Assembly: GCA_963721075.1 (NCBI GenBank)
Contig: CAVRHV010000024.1
Coordinates: forward strand, 60,054 to 124,053
DNA from: DATFVA01 sp963721075
Lineage (GTDB): Bacteria; Bacteroidota; Ignavibacteria; Ignavibacteriales; Ignavibacteriaceae
Reading direction: 5' to 3'
Length of the DNA: 64,000 bases
In this document: in pieces, positions 9,518 to 17,507 of the stretch
Position numbering within the stretch: the first letter of the stretch is position 1
Layout: the number at the start of each line of letters is the position of its first letter
Made by a program: the position numbers and the translations under genes
Notes under the pieces: generated by a model
What the model was told of the DNA's origin: nothing
The model's input: only the letters and a program-made list of their open reading frames with translations
Database searches by the model: none

Positions 9518-10753
9518 GTGATTAAAGAAGCACAACACTCAATAGAGAAGATATTAGGAAGCTATTTCAACAAGAAGGAAATTTCTGAATATCAAAAACT
9601 TTTAGGGGCAAGACCTTCTGAAGCTGACAAAATATCTTCTCTATCCAATTTAAATAAAAAACAGCTCACCTCTCCTTTTCCTTCTGGTTCAGAGTTCCAC
9701 TATAAAATTAACCTGCTGATCACATTTGCTAAAGATAAACTTGGTGATGCAGCGTATGCAGAATTTCTTGTTCATCTTGCTAATTTGTCTGTTCTTCAGG
9801 GGGAATTTACCTCGGCAGAACAAACTATAGATTCTCTTTCAAAATTAGCTAAAAACAGGGAAGATCTGAATTCTTTTTATGCTCATGGACTTTATCTGTT
9901 AGCCACATTATACAGCAGACAGGCAGAATGGAAGAAAAGTATATCTATCCTGAATAAGGCCAAAAAATTATTTGAGAAAGAGAAGGACTTCAGAGGATAC
10001 GTAAGATGTGAAAACCTGCTTGGGGTTATTCATCTTGACTACGGAAAACTTTTTAAGGCCGAAAAGCATTTTGAAAATTGTCTTTCCTACCTGAATATAA
10101 CCAGCGATACCAATCTGATGGGAATGATAGAAATAAACCTTGGTGTAGTTAACGGTATGAAGGGTACTTATGAGGAGGCATATAATTACTTTCACCGGGC
10201 TTTGATTAAATTTAACAGGTTAAAGAATATAGTGAGGATCGTAGAATTAAGACATAACCTGGCACTGCTGCATACCCAGAAACATGAATACAAACAGGCT
10301 CTGGGTGAGATTGATCAGAGCATTAACTTTGCAAGTAAACTGAATTACATTTCTAACCTCGCAATATCCTATCTCACGAAAGCTTTTATTTATATCCAGC
10401 TTAATGATCTTTCGCTGGCGGAAGCTTTTACTGAAAAATCTCTTGAGCTAAGTTATAAACTGGATGACAGACTTTCCGTTGCTGATAATTTCAAGTTGAA
10501 GGGAATAATCGAAAGAGAAAAAGGAAATCTTCTTCTTGCTGAAACTCATTTCCTTACAAGCCTCAGAATTAATGAAGAACTTGAAAACAGGTTAAATCAC
10601 GCTGAGACTTCTCTGGAACTTGGAATATTGTATAAGAAAATGGACAAAAAAGAGGAAGCAGCCCACTATTTGAACTCATCTCTCAACTTTTATAAGTCAA
10701 TTAAACACACCGAACAAATAGATATAATAAAAGAGCTTATCCAGCATCTCTGA
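9518..10753 (+). CDS. TPR-repeat protein, probable cytoplasmic regulator or adaptor
   Basis: 411 residues from a GTG start; no strong ribosome site precedes it because the gap is a hairpin. It has no signal peptide. From about residue 70 to the end it consists of tandem helical repeats of TPR/MalT-like type (for example YVRCENLLGVIHLDYGKLFKAE, shown here only in pieces: GVIHLDYGKL, EINLGVVNGMKG, FKLKGIIEREKG, LELGILYKKM). No DNA-binding or enzymatic domain is visible. Such all-TPR proteins act as protein- or peptide-binding adaptors. Its position between two co-regulated lipoprotein genes and downstream of a kinase with a TPR tail suggests it works in the same circuit (inference). Confidence 0.8.
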   Translation: MIKEAQHSIEKILGSYFNKKEISEYQKLLGARPSEADKISSLSNLNKKQLTSPFPSGSEFHYKINLLITFAKDKLGDAAYAEFLVHLANLSVLQGEFTSAEQTIDSLSKLAKNREDLNSFYAHGLYLLATLYSRQAEWKKSISILNKAKKLFEKEKDFRGYVRCENLLGVIHLDYGKLFKAEKHFENCLSYLNITSDTNLMGMIEINLGVVNGMKGTYEEAYNYFHRALIKFNRLKNIVRIVELRHNLALLHTQKHEYKQALGEIDQSINFASKLNYISNLAISYLTKAFIYIQLNDLSLAEAFTEKSLELSYKLDDRLSVADNFKLKGIIEREKGNLLLAETHFLTSLRINEELENRLNHAETSLELGILYKKMDKKEEAAHYLNSSLNFYKSIKHTEQIDIIKELIQHL

Positions 10754-10765
10754 AGCTTAAAATGA

Positions 10766-10797
10766 CGGTATTTTTTGCTTTTTTGAAAAAATTACCG
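10766..10797 (+). terminator. Possible terminator after the TPR gene
   Basis: CGGTA (10766-10770) and TACCG (10793-10797) flank an A/T-rich interior whose T-run and A-run also pair. It lies 12 bases after the TPR stop codon. The stem is mostly A-T pairs, so the call is weak. Confidence 0.35.
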
Positions 10798-10848
10798 ACA
10801 AAATAGACGGAAAAAACGCACTATTCCTCGAAATTTCGTCAAAATGGC

Positions 10849-10864
10849 TGGCAGAGAACTTGTT
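10849..10864 (+). promoter_or_regulatory. Sigma-54-like (-24/-12) promoter upstream of lipoprotein 2
   Basis: TGGCAG, five bases, TTGTT; the GG doublet (10850-10851) and the G at 10862 keep the obligatory 10-base spacing, but the -12 element has GT rather than GC. It lies 52 bases before the ATG at 10916, similar to the arrangement in front of the paralogous lipoprotein. Weaker than the 8812 element, but the repeated placement supports it. Confidence 0.55.
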
Positions 10865-10915
10865 ATTTCCATTCCGGAAGACAAATTAAACTATAACTAC
10901 TTTAGGATGGGTTTT

Positions 10916-11473
10916 ATGAAAAAAGTATTACTACTTCTGATTCCGGTTATGCTTATTCTCGCCGGTTGTTCTCAGTCGATCCTTGAACCTACTGCTCCGG
11001 TACAGGAAGTTCAGAAATCTGTGATTCAGCTTCCCACGCCAAACTCTCTGAATGTTGAAAATAACGTATTTTATGCAAGCAGCGAAATTGATGGAAGCAG
11101 GGGCGGTTTGGTTAAAATGAATGAATCATACAGCTCAGGATCAGGTCAGGTTGTTATCAATGCCAAGTTAAAAGTGCCCGCAAATGCATTCAGCGGAACC
11201 GAAACAATCGGATACACGGTTGACGATCTGGATGGTTCAATCGATTTTTCTCCATCAATGGCGTTCAATGAAGACCTGCGCTTTGATATTAAATTTATTG
11301 GTCTTGATCTGTCAGCTTTCCAACCTGACGAAATTCACTTTATGTATGTTGATTCCGAGGGAGTTACTCATCCCGTTCAATATTCAAAATTGACAGTGGA
11401 CGTGGACAGAGGTGTTCTGGAAGTGAAAGATGCTGTAATTTCCCATTTTTCGAGATACATCTGGGGAAGATAA
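10916..11473 (+). CDS. Lipoprotein of unknown function, HFSRYIWGR family (paralog 2)
   Basis: The ATG at 10916 (MKKVLLLLIPVML) is preferred over upstream in-frame starts because AGGA lies at 10904-10907 and a lipoprotein signal follows at once (lipobox LAGC). The 185-residue product aligns along its length with the lipoprotein at 8919: SRGGLVKMNESY, LKVPANAFSG, FIGLDLSAFQPDEIHFMY, and the identical last ten residues SHFSRYIWGR. Envelope location is predicted; function is unknown. The sigma-54-like element 52 bases upstream suggests independent but parallel transcription with paralog 1. A hairpin terminator follows. Confidence 0.8.
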   Translation: MKKVLLLLIPVMLILAGCSQSILEPTAPVQEVQKSVIQLPTPNSLNVENNVFYASSEIDGSRGGLVKMNESYSSGSGQVVINAKLKVPANAFSGTETIGYTVDDLDGSIDFSPSMAFNEDLRFDIKFIGLDLSAFQPDEIHFMYVDSEGVTHPVQYSKLTVDVDRGVLEVKDAVISHFSRYIWGR

Positions 11474-11500
11474 AAGTAATAAAGACTTTTAGAAAGATAT

Positions 11501-11522
11501 GCCTGATTCTTATTAATCAGGC
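11501..11522 (+). terminator. Hairpin terminator after lipoprotein 2
   Basis: A perfect 8-base stem, GCCTGATT/AATCAGGC, with a 6-base loop, 27 bases after the stop codon, followed by an A/T-rich stretch without a long T-run. It probably separates the lipoprotein from the sensor genes downstream. Confidence 0.6.
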
Positions 11523-11613
11523 ATCAATTTATTAATATTACCATTTTGGTTTTTTGGTTATTATAATATTTTTAGTTTAATTAATTCTCAGGTTACTAAA
11601 ATAACAGGCATTC

Positions 11614-12920
11614 ATGAAATTCAGTGATTTTAAAAGAATCTGGATGAAACAGGTTCAAGTGTTGCTGCACCCGATGAACCTATCGAAAAGATAAAGAATC
11701 TGGAGGTAATACTTGATATCGTTAAGAGTATTAACAGCTCCCTGATTCTTGAGGATGTGCTTGAGCTCGTTCTGAAGAATGCCATTAAACTAACAAATTC
11801 TGAAAGGGGATTTATTGTTCTTAAAAATACCTCCGGTGAGCTTGAGTATAAACTGGGACTCGATGCGGGTAATAATACGATGCCGGAATCTCTGTTTGAG
11901 GTTAGTACAACCGTTGTGGAAGATGTCTTTCAAACCGGACAGTCGAAGTTCATCGAGGGAGCTCAGAGCGATAATAATTATGATCCCAGTAAAAGTATCT
12001 TAAAGCTCGAACTGCAGACTATCCTGTGTTCTCCCCTGGTTACTGAAGGAAAGAAAATAGGGGTGATTTATGTTGATAGTAAATTTCTGCATAAAATACG
12101 AGTCAGAGAGATCACTGATACTTTTGAAATCCTTGCCGGACAGGCAGCAACAGCCATCCGTAATGCCCAGCTATATCATGGTCAGTTAAGTGCCTATAAT
12201 GCACTTCAGGAAGCAAATACTCAGCTTATAATTGCTGAACGAAAGGCTCTGAAATCCAGTATTGATTCTGAAATAGGCCAGTCGCTTCAGGGTCTTGTTC
12301 ATCTGGCTCTGCTTGAGACCGAAAGTCTGATGAGAGTAGTGGAAAAATCACATAAAGAGTTTGAAGCAGGCAGCAGCGATATTGATACCATTCTTTTTGA
12401 CAGGTTAAAATTAAAATTAAAGGTCACTATAGACAGCATAAGAAACATTCAGAAATATGCTCAGGTTCTTCTCGAGACATCTATTGTTAATCTGAATAAG
12501 GACCATGGTGAAATAAATAAGACAGTGCAATCGGTTATAAAATACCTGTCTCCAATGAAAAAGTTTAACAAGGTTACATTCGAAACAGATTTTAATACTG
12601 TTCCTGTGTGCAATTATGATTCGGGACAAATACAGCACCTTCTGGTTCATCTTTTCACAAATTCTACAGAAGCCAGGACTGACGCCACGATAACAGTAAA
12701 GACATATTCCTCCGGAGATAAAGTAAGTGTAGAAGTTAAGGATAATGGTCCTGGCTTCCCTGAAGAAAAACTTAATACCTTGTTCGAACTCCCTACATCA
12801 AGAGGAAGCGGTTACGGACTTTTCCTCTGTAAAAGCATAATCGACCAGCATAGTGGAAACATTGAAGTCAGAAAGAATGATTCCGGAGCTACGATTGTTT
12901 TCTCATTGCCTGTAAATTGA
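11614..12920 (+). CDS. GAF-domain sensor with histidine-kinase-type ATPase domain, frameshift at 5' end
   Basis: The in-frame coding region extends well upstream of the first in-frame GTG (11757): EPIEKIKNLEVILDIVKSI is a normal lead-in to a GAF domain. The natural start is probably the ATG at 11614 (MKFSDFK), joined to the main frame by one missing base in the AAAA run at 11632-11635. A GAF domain follows (about residues 40-185; SERGFIVLKN, LCSPLVTEGKKIGVIYVD). A helical linker and a HATPase_c domain complete it: N-box FTNSTEA, G1 DNGPGF, G2 GSGYGLFLCKSI. The dimerisation helix (SEIGQSLQGLVHL) lacks an obvious phospho-acceptor His in the usual place, so autophosphorylation is uncertain. The next gene encodes a complete histidine kinase and follows within a few bases. 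Confidence 0.8.
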
Positions 12921-12925
12921 AAATT

Positions 12926-14455
12926 ATGAAAGATAAGACAGAAAAATACTTCTCTACTTTTTATGATCCTCTGCAATTTCCCGTTGAGATCATTAATGAT
13001 AAAGGTAATATAGTCTATGTAAATCATGCTTTCTCTAAGCAATGGGGATATACTTTAAGTGAGTTAAAAGAGTATAATGTTTTTAAAGATGTTGAATTAA
13101 GAAGAAATGGTATTCAGGATCTTATCCAGAAAATATTTGAGGAAAAAAGCTCTTCTGAAACAGAAAACTTTGCCGATTCACTTCTGAGAAGTAAAGAATT
13201 AACAATCCCGATATTTAAAACAAACCTCTTTTATATCTCTTTTGAAAGTCTTGGCTATGTGGTATTAATACATCTGGATCAGACTGAAATGATACTGACT
13301 GAGGAGGAAATAAAAAAAGCACGGCTGGGGAACAGAGAAGCGGAAAGACTAAAGAACACATTTCTGAATGTTTTATCTCATGAACTCCGCACACCTTTGA
13401 ATATTATTCTTGGTTATTCCTCGATAATTAAAGAGAACCTGAAGGATAAACTTGGTCCTGAAGACAAAATATATCTGGATAACCTGTATAGTGGGAGTGA
13501 ACGACTATTTAAAAGTATCACTCAGATGCTTGATTTTGCTCAGCTTGAAGCAGGTAATTATAAGTTAAATGTCCAGACGGTGGATCTTGTGGGTATCCTT
13601 AAATCAAGTATCAACTTAATTAAAGGATCAGCAGCAAGTAAAAATATTGATGTGAAGACTAATTTTCTCAAAGATAAAATTTATGTTGATGTTGATGTTC
13701 AGAGTACAGAAAACATTCTCAACAACCTGTTAAATAATGCTGAAAAGTTTACTAAAAAAGGATTCATCGAAATCGAGGCTGATATCCTTACTGAAAGAGA
13801 ACTGGCAGTATGCCGGATTAAAGATTCGGGTATTGGCATCTCTACAGAATATATGGATCATCTTTTTAAGCCTTTCAGTCAGGAAGATCTCAATATAGGA
13901 AGGAATTTTGAAGGGAACGGACTCGGTTTAGCGCTTGCTAAAAAGTATATCGAAAAATTAGGCGGATCTCTTCTTGTAGATAGTATAAAGGGTGTCGGAA
14001 CGACTTTTACGTTTACGCTGCCGCTGTCTCAGAACATCAGTCACGATCAGGAGAAAATAAAGAGCAGCGGAAACCGTAAAGAGGTTCTGATGCTTGATAA
14101 CAGCGGTGAATCGTTTGAGTTGATTAAAGCTTTTCTGAAGAATTCTCACATTGTAAAAGTTTTTTCCCTTAGGGAATTTAAGATTGATATTGTATTGAAT
14201 GGAAATTACGGTGTTATCATATTTGATGTGAATCCGAATCTGTGGACGCAGAGTCTCTTGATATGCAAGGACCTTAAGAAAAATGACCCTTATAAGCGTC
14301 CTATAATAATTATTTCCAGTGAGTCTATCGATTCGAGAATTTCTGAGTTTTTGAACGCCGGGGCCGATAAATTCCTTATTAAACCCTTTTCGAAATCTGA
14401 ACTGGTTCAATCTCTCGAGGAAATAGAAAAGAAATCACTCCAGTCTGTTAACTGA
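12926..14455 (+). CDS. Hybrid sensor histidine kinase (PAS-HisKA-HATPase-receiver)
   Basis: About 509 residues from the ATG at 12926; a TTG at 12917 overlapping the upstream stop is an alternative. Order: PAS domain (about 10-110; VEIINDKGNIVYVNHAFSKQ), HisKA with LSHELRTP (His152), HATPase_c with NNLLNNAEKF, DSGIGI and GNGLGLALAKK, then a C-terminal receiver. The receiver has the acceptor Asp in VIIFDVN and the KPF lysine, but only a partial acidic pair (MLDN). No membrane helices are seen, so it is a soluble kinase. It sits directly downstream of the GAF/ATPase protein and may form one sensor pair with it. The target regulator is not evident; the upstream sigma-54 activator lacks a phospho-Asp and is an unlikely partner. 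Confidence 0.9.
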   Translation: MKDKTEKYFSTFYDPLQFPVEIINDKGNIVYVNHAFSKQWGYTLSELKEYNVFKDVELRRNGIQDLIQKIFEEKSSSETENFADSLLRSKELTIPIFKTNLFYISFESLGYVVLIHLDQTEMILTEEEIKKARLGNREAERLKNTFLNVLSHELRTPLNIILGYSSIIKENLKDKLGPEDKIYLDNLYSGSERLFKSITQMLDFAQLEAGNYKLNVQTVDLVGILKSSINLIKGSAASKNIDVKTNFLKDKIYVDVDVQSTENILNNLLNNAEKFTKKGFIEIEADILTERELAVCRIKDSGIGISTEYMDHLFKPFSQEDLNIGRNFEGNGLGLALAKKYIEKLGGSLLVDSIKGVGTTFTFTLPLSQNISHDQEKIKSSGNRKEVLMLDNSGESFELIKAFLKNSHIVKVFSLREFKIDIVLNGNYGVIIFDVNPNLWTQSLLICKDLKKNDPYKRPIIIISSESIDSRISEFLNAGADKFLIKPFSKSELVQSLEEIEKKSLQSVN

Positions 14456-15124
14456 TCACTTCAATTTGTATAGCTGCCACCAGGGGGTTCGGGGCGAATC
14501 ATGATGTTCAAAATGATATCCAAAAAAGTAACAGGTTAACATTCCCCATAAATGATTTTTCTTAAGTGTTCGGGCATTATGTGGTTTCATTTTGCCGGTG
14601 TGGGGGTATTTATGTGGAATATAGGTCCCAAAATAAAATAGCTGAAGTGTTCCCAGGAAAGCCGGAATTACCCAGAAGGAAAAAATCGCTGATTCAGCAA
14701 ACCAGATCTTTAATACATTGAACGATGCAGCCATTATAATCAGCTGTGTGATGGTAGTATAACGTTTCATAAATACAAACCACCAGATAAAGAAATTCTG
14801 AGACTTCGAATAAAAGTCGGGATCCTTATCTTCCCCGGGATTACTATGATGAGCGATATGATTTTTAAGGAGTTGCTTGTAAGATAACCCGGCAAAAAGG
14901 AATGAGGCTGTTCTGCCGATAATATTATTAAGAAATTTATTGCGTGATATGCTTCCATGCATGGCATCGTGAGCAGTAATAAATAGACCGGTGTAAAGAT
15001 AACCCTGCAGTAAAATATGGAAATAAAACAAAGGATCAGAAAGTGCCGGGTTTACATACAGTAAAGAATATAATAAATGTGATAACCATAAAATCAAGAT
15101 CAGTAAAGCTATAATCAGTCCCAT
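14456..15124 (-). CDS. crtW: Beta-carotene ketolase, CrtW type
   Basis: 222 residues, an integral membrane di-iron enzyme that adds the 4-keto group to a beta-ionone ring. The CrtW-specific histidine motifs are all present: AHDAMHG, HIAHHSNPGEDKDPDF, FGTYIPHKYPH and the C-terminal FGYHFEHHDSPRTPWWQL. Several hydrophobic segments separate them. It is slightly shorter than typical CrtW (about 240-260 residues). It is the last gene of the minus-strand carotenoid operon, 11 bases after cruF, and converges with the sensor kinase gene with no gap. The EHHDSP-PWWQL ending separates CrtW from plain fatty-acid desaturases and CrtR hydroxylases. Confidence 0.87.
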   Translation of the reverse strand: MGLIIALLILILWLSHLLYSLLYVNPALSDPLFYFHILLQGYLYTGLFITAHDAMHGSISRNKFLNNIIGRTASFLFAGLSYKQLLKNHIAHHSNPGEDKDPDFYSKSQNFFIWWFVFMKRYTTITQLIIMAASFNVLKIWFAESAIFSFWVIPAFLGTLQLFYFGTYIPHKYPHTGKMKPHNARTLKKNHLWGMLTCYFFGYHFEHHDSPRTPWWQLYKLK

Positions 15125-15135
15125 AACATTCTCAA

Positions 15136-15780
15136 TCAGATAAAAAATGATAACAAAATAAAGAAGGCGAATTGTATCGTAAAATAAATTTCAGGAAGTT
15201 TTTCTTCCGTTTTTATTTTAAAGAAATCGTAAAGCATCGATGACAGGAAAGCAATTCCAAACCAGGCGTAATAATTTGATATAGGTATAAAACCGGAATT
15301 CCACTCCCAGTAGTCAAGTTTAATTGCAACAGGTTCCATCATAATGTCAAAGAGTACGGCAAGCGTACCGGCAAACAAAGCTGTGAGAAATATATTCTGA
15401 TCAATCTGTTCTGCAATCGTAATAGTACCAAGTATTACTATCACCCAGTTAAACCCTATTAATAAGGGAACTCCCAGTAATTGAAATCCTAATGTACTGC
15501 CATAAGAATAACTTCCGAATATGAGTCCTGTTTTTATCCCGGCCACTTCCAGAATAAACGTCACGATATATATAATTAAACACCAGAGAAGCAGTTTTAG
15601 TTCACCTTCTCTTAAGGTCAGGTAAAATACCAGAAGTCCGGAAGCAAAGAGCATATAAGGGGTTAGCAAAAGCATCAATGGACGAATTTCGGGTATTATG
15701 TGTCCGATTATTCCGACAAAAAAGATTATGCAAAGAAGAATTATGATCCTATTCTGCTTCAGAAAGTCCTGCCTTTCCAT
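15136..15780 (-). CDS. cruF: Carotenoid 1'-hydratase, CruF type (carotenoid biosynthesis protein)
   Basis: 214 residues with about seven hydrophobic segments, matching the CruF/DUF422 family that hydrates the psi-end of gamma-carotene or lycopene to a 1'-hydroxy group. Supporting features: EVAGIKTGLIFGSYSYGSTL, LLGVPLLIGFNWVIV and DIMMEPVAIKLDYWEW, where family members have conserved E, D and W residues. It is clustered with a glycosyltransferase and an acyltransferase that would act on the hydroxyl it introduces. ATG start, 15 bases downstream of the glycosyltransferase stop. Confidence 0.8.
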   Translation of the reverse strand: MERQDFLKQNRIIILLCIIFFVGIIGHIIPEIRPLMLLLTPYMLFASGLLVFYLTLREGELKLLLWCLIIYIVTFILEVAGIKTGLIFGSYSYGSTLGFQLLGVPLLIGFNWVIVILGTITIAEQIDQNIFLTALFAGTLAVLFDIMMEPVAIKLDYWEWNSGFIPISNYYAWFGIAFLSSMLYDFFKIKTEEKLPEIYFTIQFAFFILLSFFI

Positions 15781-15795
15781 TGTCTGTTCTTTTTC

Positions 15796-16872
15796 TTAGC
15801 TTACAATTACCGAATTTATACCAAGCAGAAACAGCATTATTATTTGTAAAGGATGAAAAAGCAGGTTAATTACGATGTGCTGCCCGCTCTTGTTTGAGAT
15901 TAAAATTCGCTGCATTATTATCAGCATCAAAGGTAAAATAAAGATTTTATCAATAAACACCATGATTATGGGGAGGCTGAAACTAAATGTTAAAATTGAT
16001 AAAGTGATCAGAAAGGCAGATGGATTTATACCAAAACCAGGATAGAAGTTCTTTGAGAATCCTTCAAAAGAGGAATTGAAGTCATTGTACATCCTGCAGA
16101 AGACCAGCTCACCTCCCAGGAATGTTTTAACAGGGATGTTTTTCTCCTTTAGTCGTCTTACAAACACCATATCTTCTACGATGCTGGAATTAATTGAGTA
16201 GTGTCCTCCTGCACTATCATAGGCCGGGCGGCTAAAAAACATAAATTGCCCATTCGCAGCTGCCAGTGAATGAGACTTATTTGAATAAACGAGATATAAG
16301 GGCAGAAAAGTAAGAAGAAGCCAGTTCATTAAAGGGACAATAAGCCATTCTCCCAGTGAATGCATTTGCTGAGTTGGAAACACAGATAACAGTCCCAGGT
16401 TTAATCTTTTTACTTCCTGGTAAGCGGAAGAGACAACACTCTCCTCCAAAATGACATCTGCATCAATGAAGAGGAGATAATTACCCGAGGCCGACTGCGA
16501 AAGCTGATGACAAGCCCAGTTCTTACCTGTAAATCCGGAAGGCAGTGGTTTTCCCTTAAGCACTTTGATTCTATGATCTTTTTTTGAAAAAGCCTCAGCC
16601 TCACGGTAAGTATTGTCTTCTGAATTATCATCAAGAACGAGAATTTCAAGCTTTGGATAATCCTGTCCTGTTACCGATTTAAGACATTTGGAAATGTTTT
16701 TCTCTTCGTTCCTGGCAGGAATCAAAACTGAGATCAGATCTTCTCCCGATTTATCCCCGGTTCTGATTTTAATGACAGGGGCAGCAAAATAATTGTAAAT
16801 CACTACTATTCCGGCTGGAATTAATACTGCAAGGACAATATAGAAAACAGCCGTCAAAATAAATTCCTGCAC
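15796..16872 (-). CDS. cruC: Carotenoid glycosyltransferase, family 2, CruC-like
   Basis: 358 residues from a GTG start, overlapping the acyltransferase gene by 19 bases. It has an N-terminal membrane anchor, a GT-A catalytic domain (ISVLIPARNEEKNISKCL, LEILVLDDNSEDNT, DXD-like LLFIDADV, and a downstream SSIVEDMVF acidic site) and C-terminal membrane segments. This matches membrane GT2 enzymes in carotenoid clusters (CruC of green sulfur bacteria, CrtQ-like). The expected role is transfer of a sugar to the 1'-hydroxyl made by CruF. The symbol rests on family resemblance plus context, not on proof of substrate. Confidence 0.75.
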   Translation of the reverse strand: MQEFILTAVFYIVLAVLIPAGIVVIYNYFAAPVIKIRTGDKSGEDLISVLIPARNEEKNISKCLKSVTGQDYPKLEILVLDDNSEDNTYREAEAFSKKDHRIKVLKGKPLPSGFTGKNWACHQLSQSASGNYLLFIDADVILEESVVSSAYQEVKRLNLGLLSVFPTQQMHSLGEWLIVPLMNWLLLTFLPLYLVYSNKSHSLAAANGQFMFFSRPAYDSAGGHYSINSSIVEDMVFVRRLKEKNIPVKTFLGGELVFCRMYNDFNSSFEGFSKNFYPGFGINPSAFLITLSILTFSFSLPIIMVFIDKIFILPLMLIIMQRILISNKSGQHIVINLLFHPLQIIMLFLLGINSVIVS

Positions 16873-17507
16873 TTATCGAAATCTGAATTTGCTTTCAGGC
16901 GATTAATATTGAGTTTGAACTCATCAATGAATGCATCGTAATTACTGATAATTTCATCCGCAGTAAATAACCTGCCGAATCCGGCAGCTATATCGGGTTT
17001 TCTATTATTGCCGTATTCTATTTTCAATGCGAGTGGAAGAACGTATCTCCCGCCGCTGTTTTTTCCGAGAATTAATTTAAGACCGGGTTTAATAATTACA
17101 TCTTCAGAGTTCAGCGGCTGAATTTCACCCTGCGGATAGAGCACAACAATATTTTTATCATCATTCAGGACATCCCTGGTGTAATTCAGGGTTCTCGCAA
17201 TACTAACAGAGTTTGATTGATTAATTGAATATGCTCCCACTTTCTTAAAGAACCAGTATCTTTTCAGCTGATCTTCAAGCATCATCGTATATATTTTTCG
17301 TCTACGGCTAATTTTTTTTATGAGATAATATGTAATGAACCCGTCCCACCATGAAAAATGATTTGGCGTTATTATTAGTCCCGGGTATTTCTCAAGATCG
17401 GGCAGGGTGCCTGTTACATAAAACCCGTTAAAATCTTTGTGCAGAAGATGACTGATATAAGGGTTAAAAATCAATTCAGCCCACTTTTTGTGTTCAGCCT
17501 TTATCAT
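16854..17507 (-). CDS. cruD: Acyltransferase (PlsC family), CruD-like carotenoid glycoside acyltransferase
   Basis: 217 residues starting at the ATG at 17507, which overlaps the stop of the desaturase gene (ATGA). The catalytic H-x4-D motif appears as NHFSWWD, with YPQGEIQP in the substrate-binding block, typical of 1-acyl-glycerol-phosphate-type acyltransferases. In Chlorobi the equivalent CruD acylates the glucose of the carotenoid glucoside, and the next gene is a CruC-like glycosyltransferase, so the same role is inferred. Because of a frameshift in crtD the frame reads upstream without a stop to 18029, which would falsely suggest a desaturase-acyltransferase fusion. Confidence 0.75.
   Translation of the reverse strand: MIKAEHKKWAELIFNPYISHLLHKDFNGFYVTGTLPDLEKYPGLIITPNHFSWWDGFITYYLIKKISRRRKIYTMMLEDQLKRYWFFKKVGAYSINQSNSVSIARTLNYTRDVLNDDKNIVVLYPQGEIQPLNSEDVIIKPGLKLILGKNSGGRYVLPLALKIEYGNNRKPDIAAGFGRLFTADEIISNYDAFIDEFKLNINRLKANSDFDKCRNLF

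Noticed and set aside
11757..12920. Start of the GAF sensor at the GTG at 11757
   Set aside because: The in-frame upstream residues read as a normal lead-in to the GAF domain, so the start must lie further upstream.
13958..14410. 150-codon minus-strand frame
   Set aside because: Antisense to the kinase's receiver domain; rich in R, K, F and Y without a recognisable fold.
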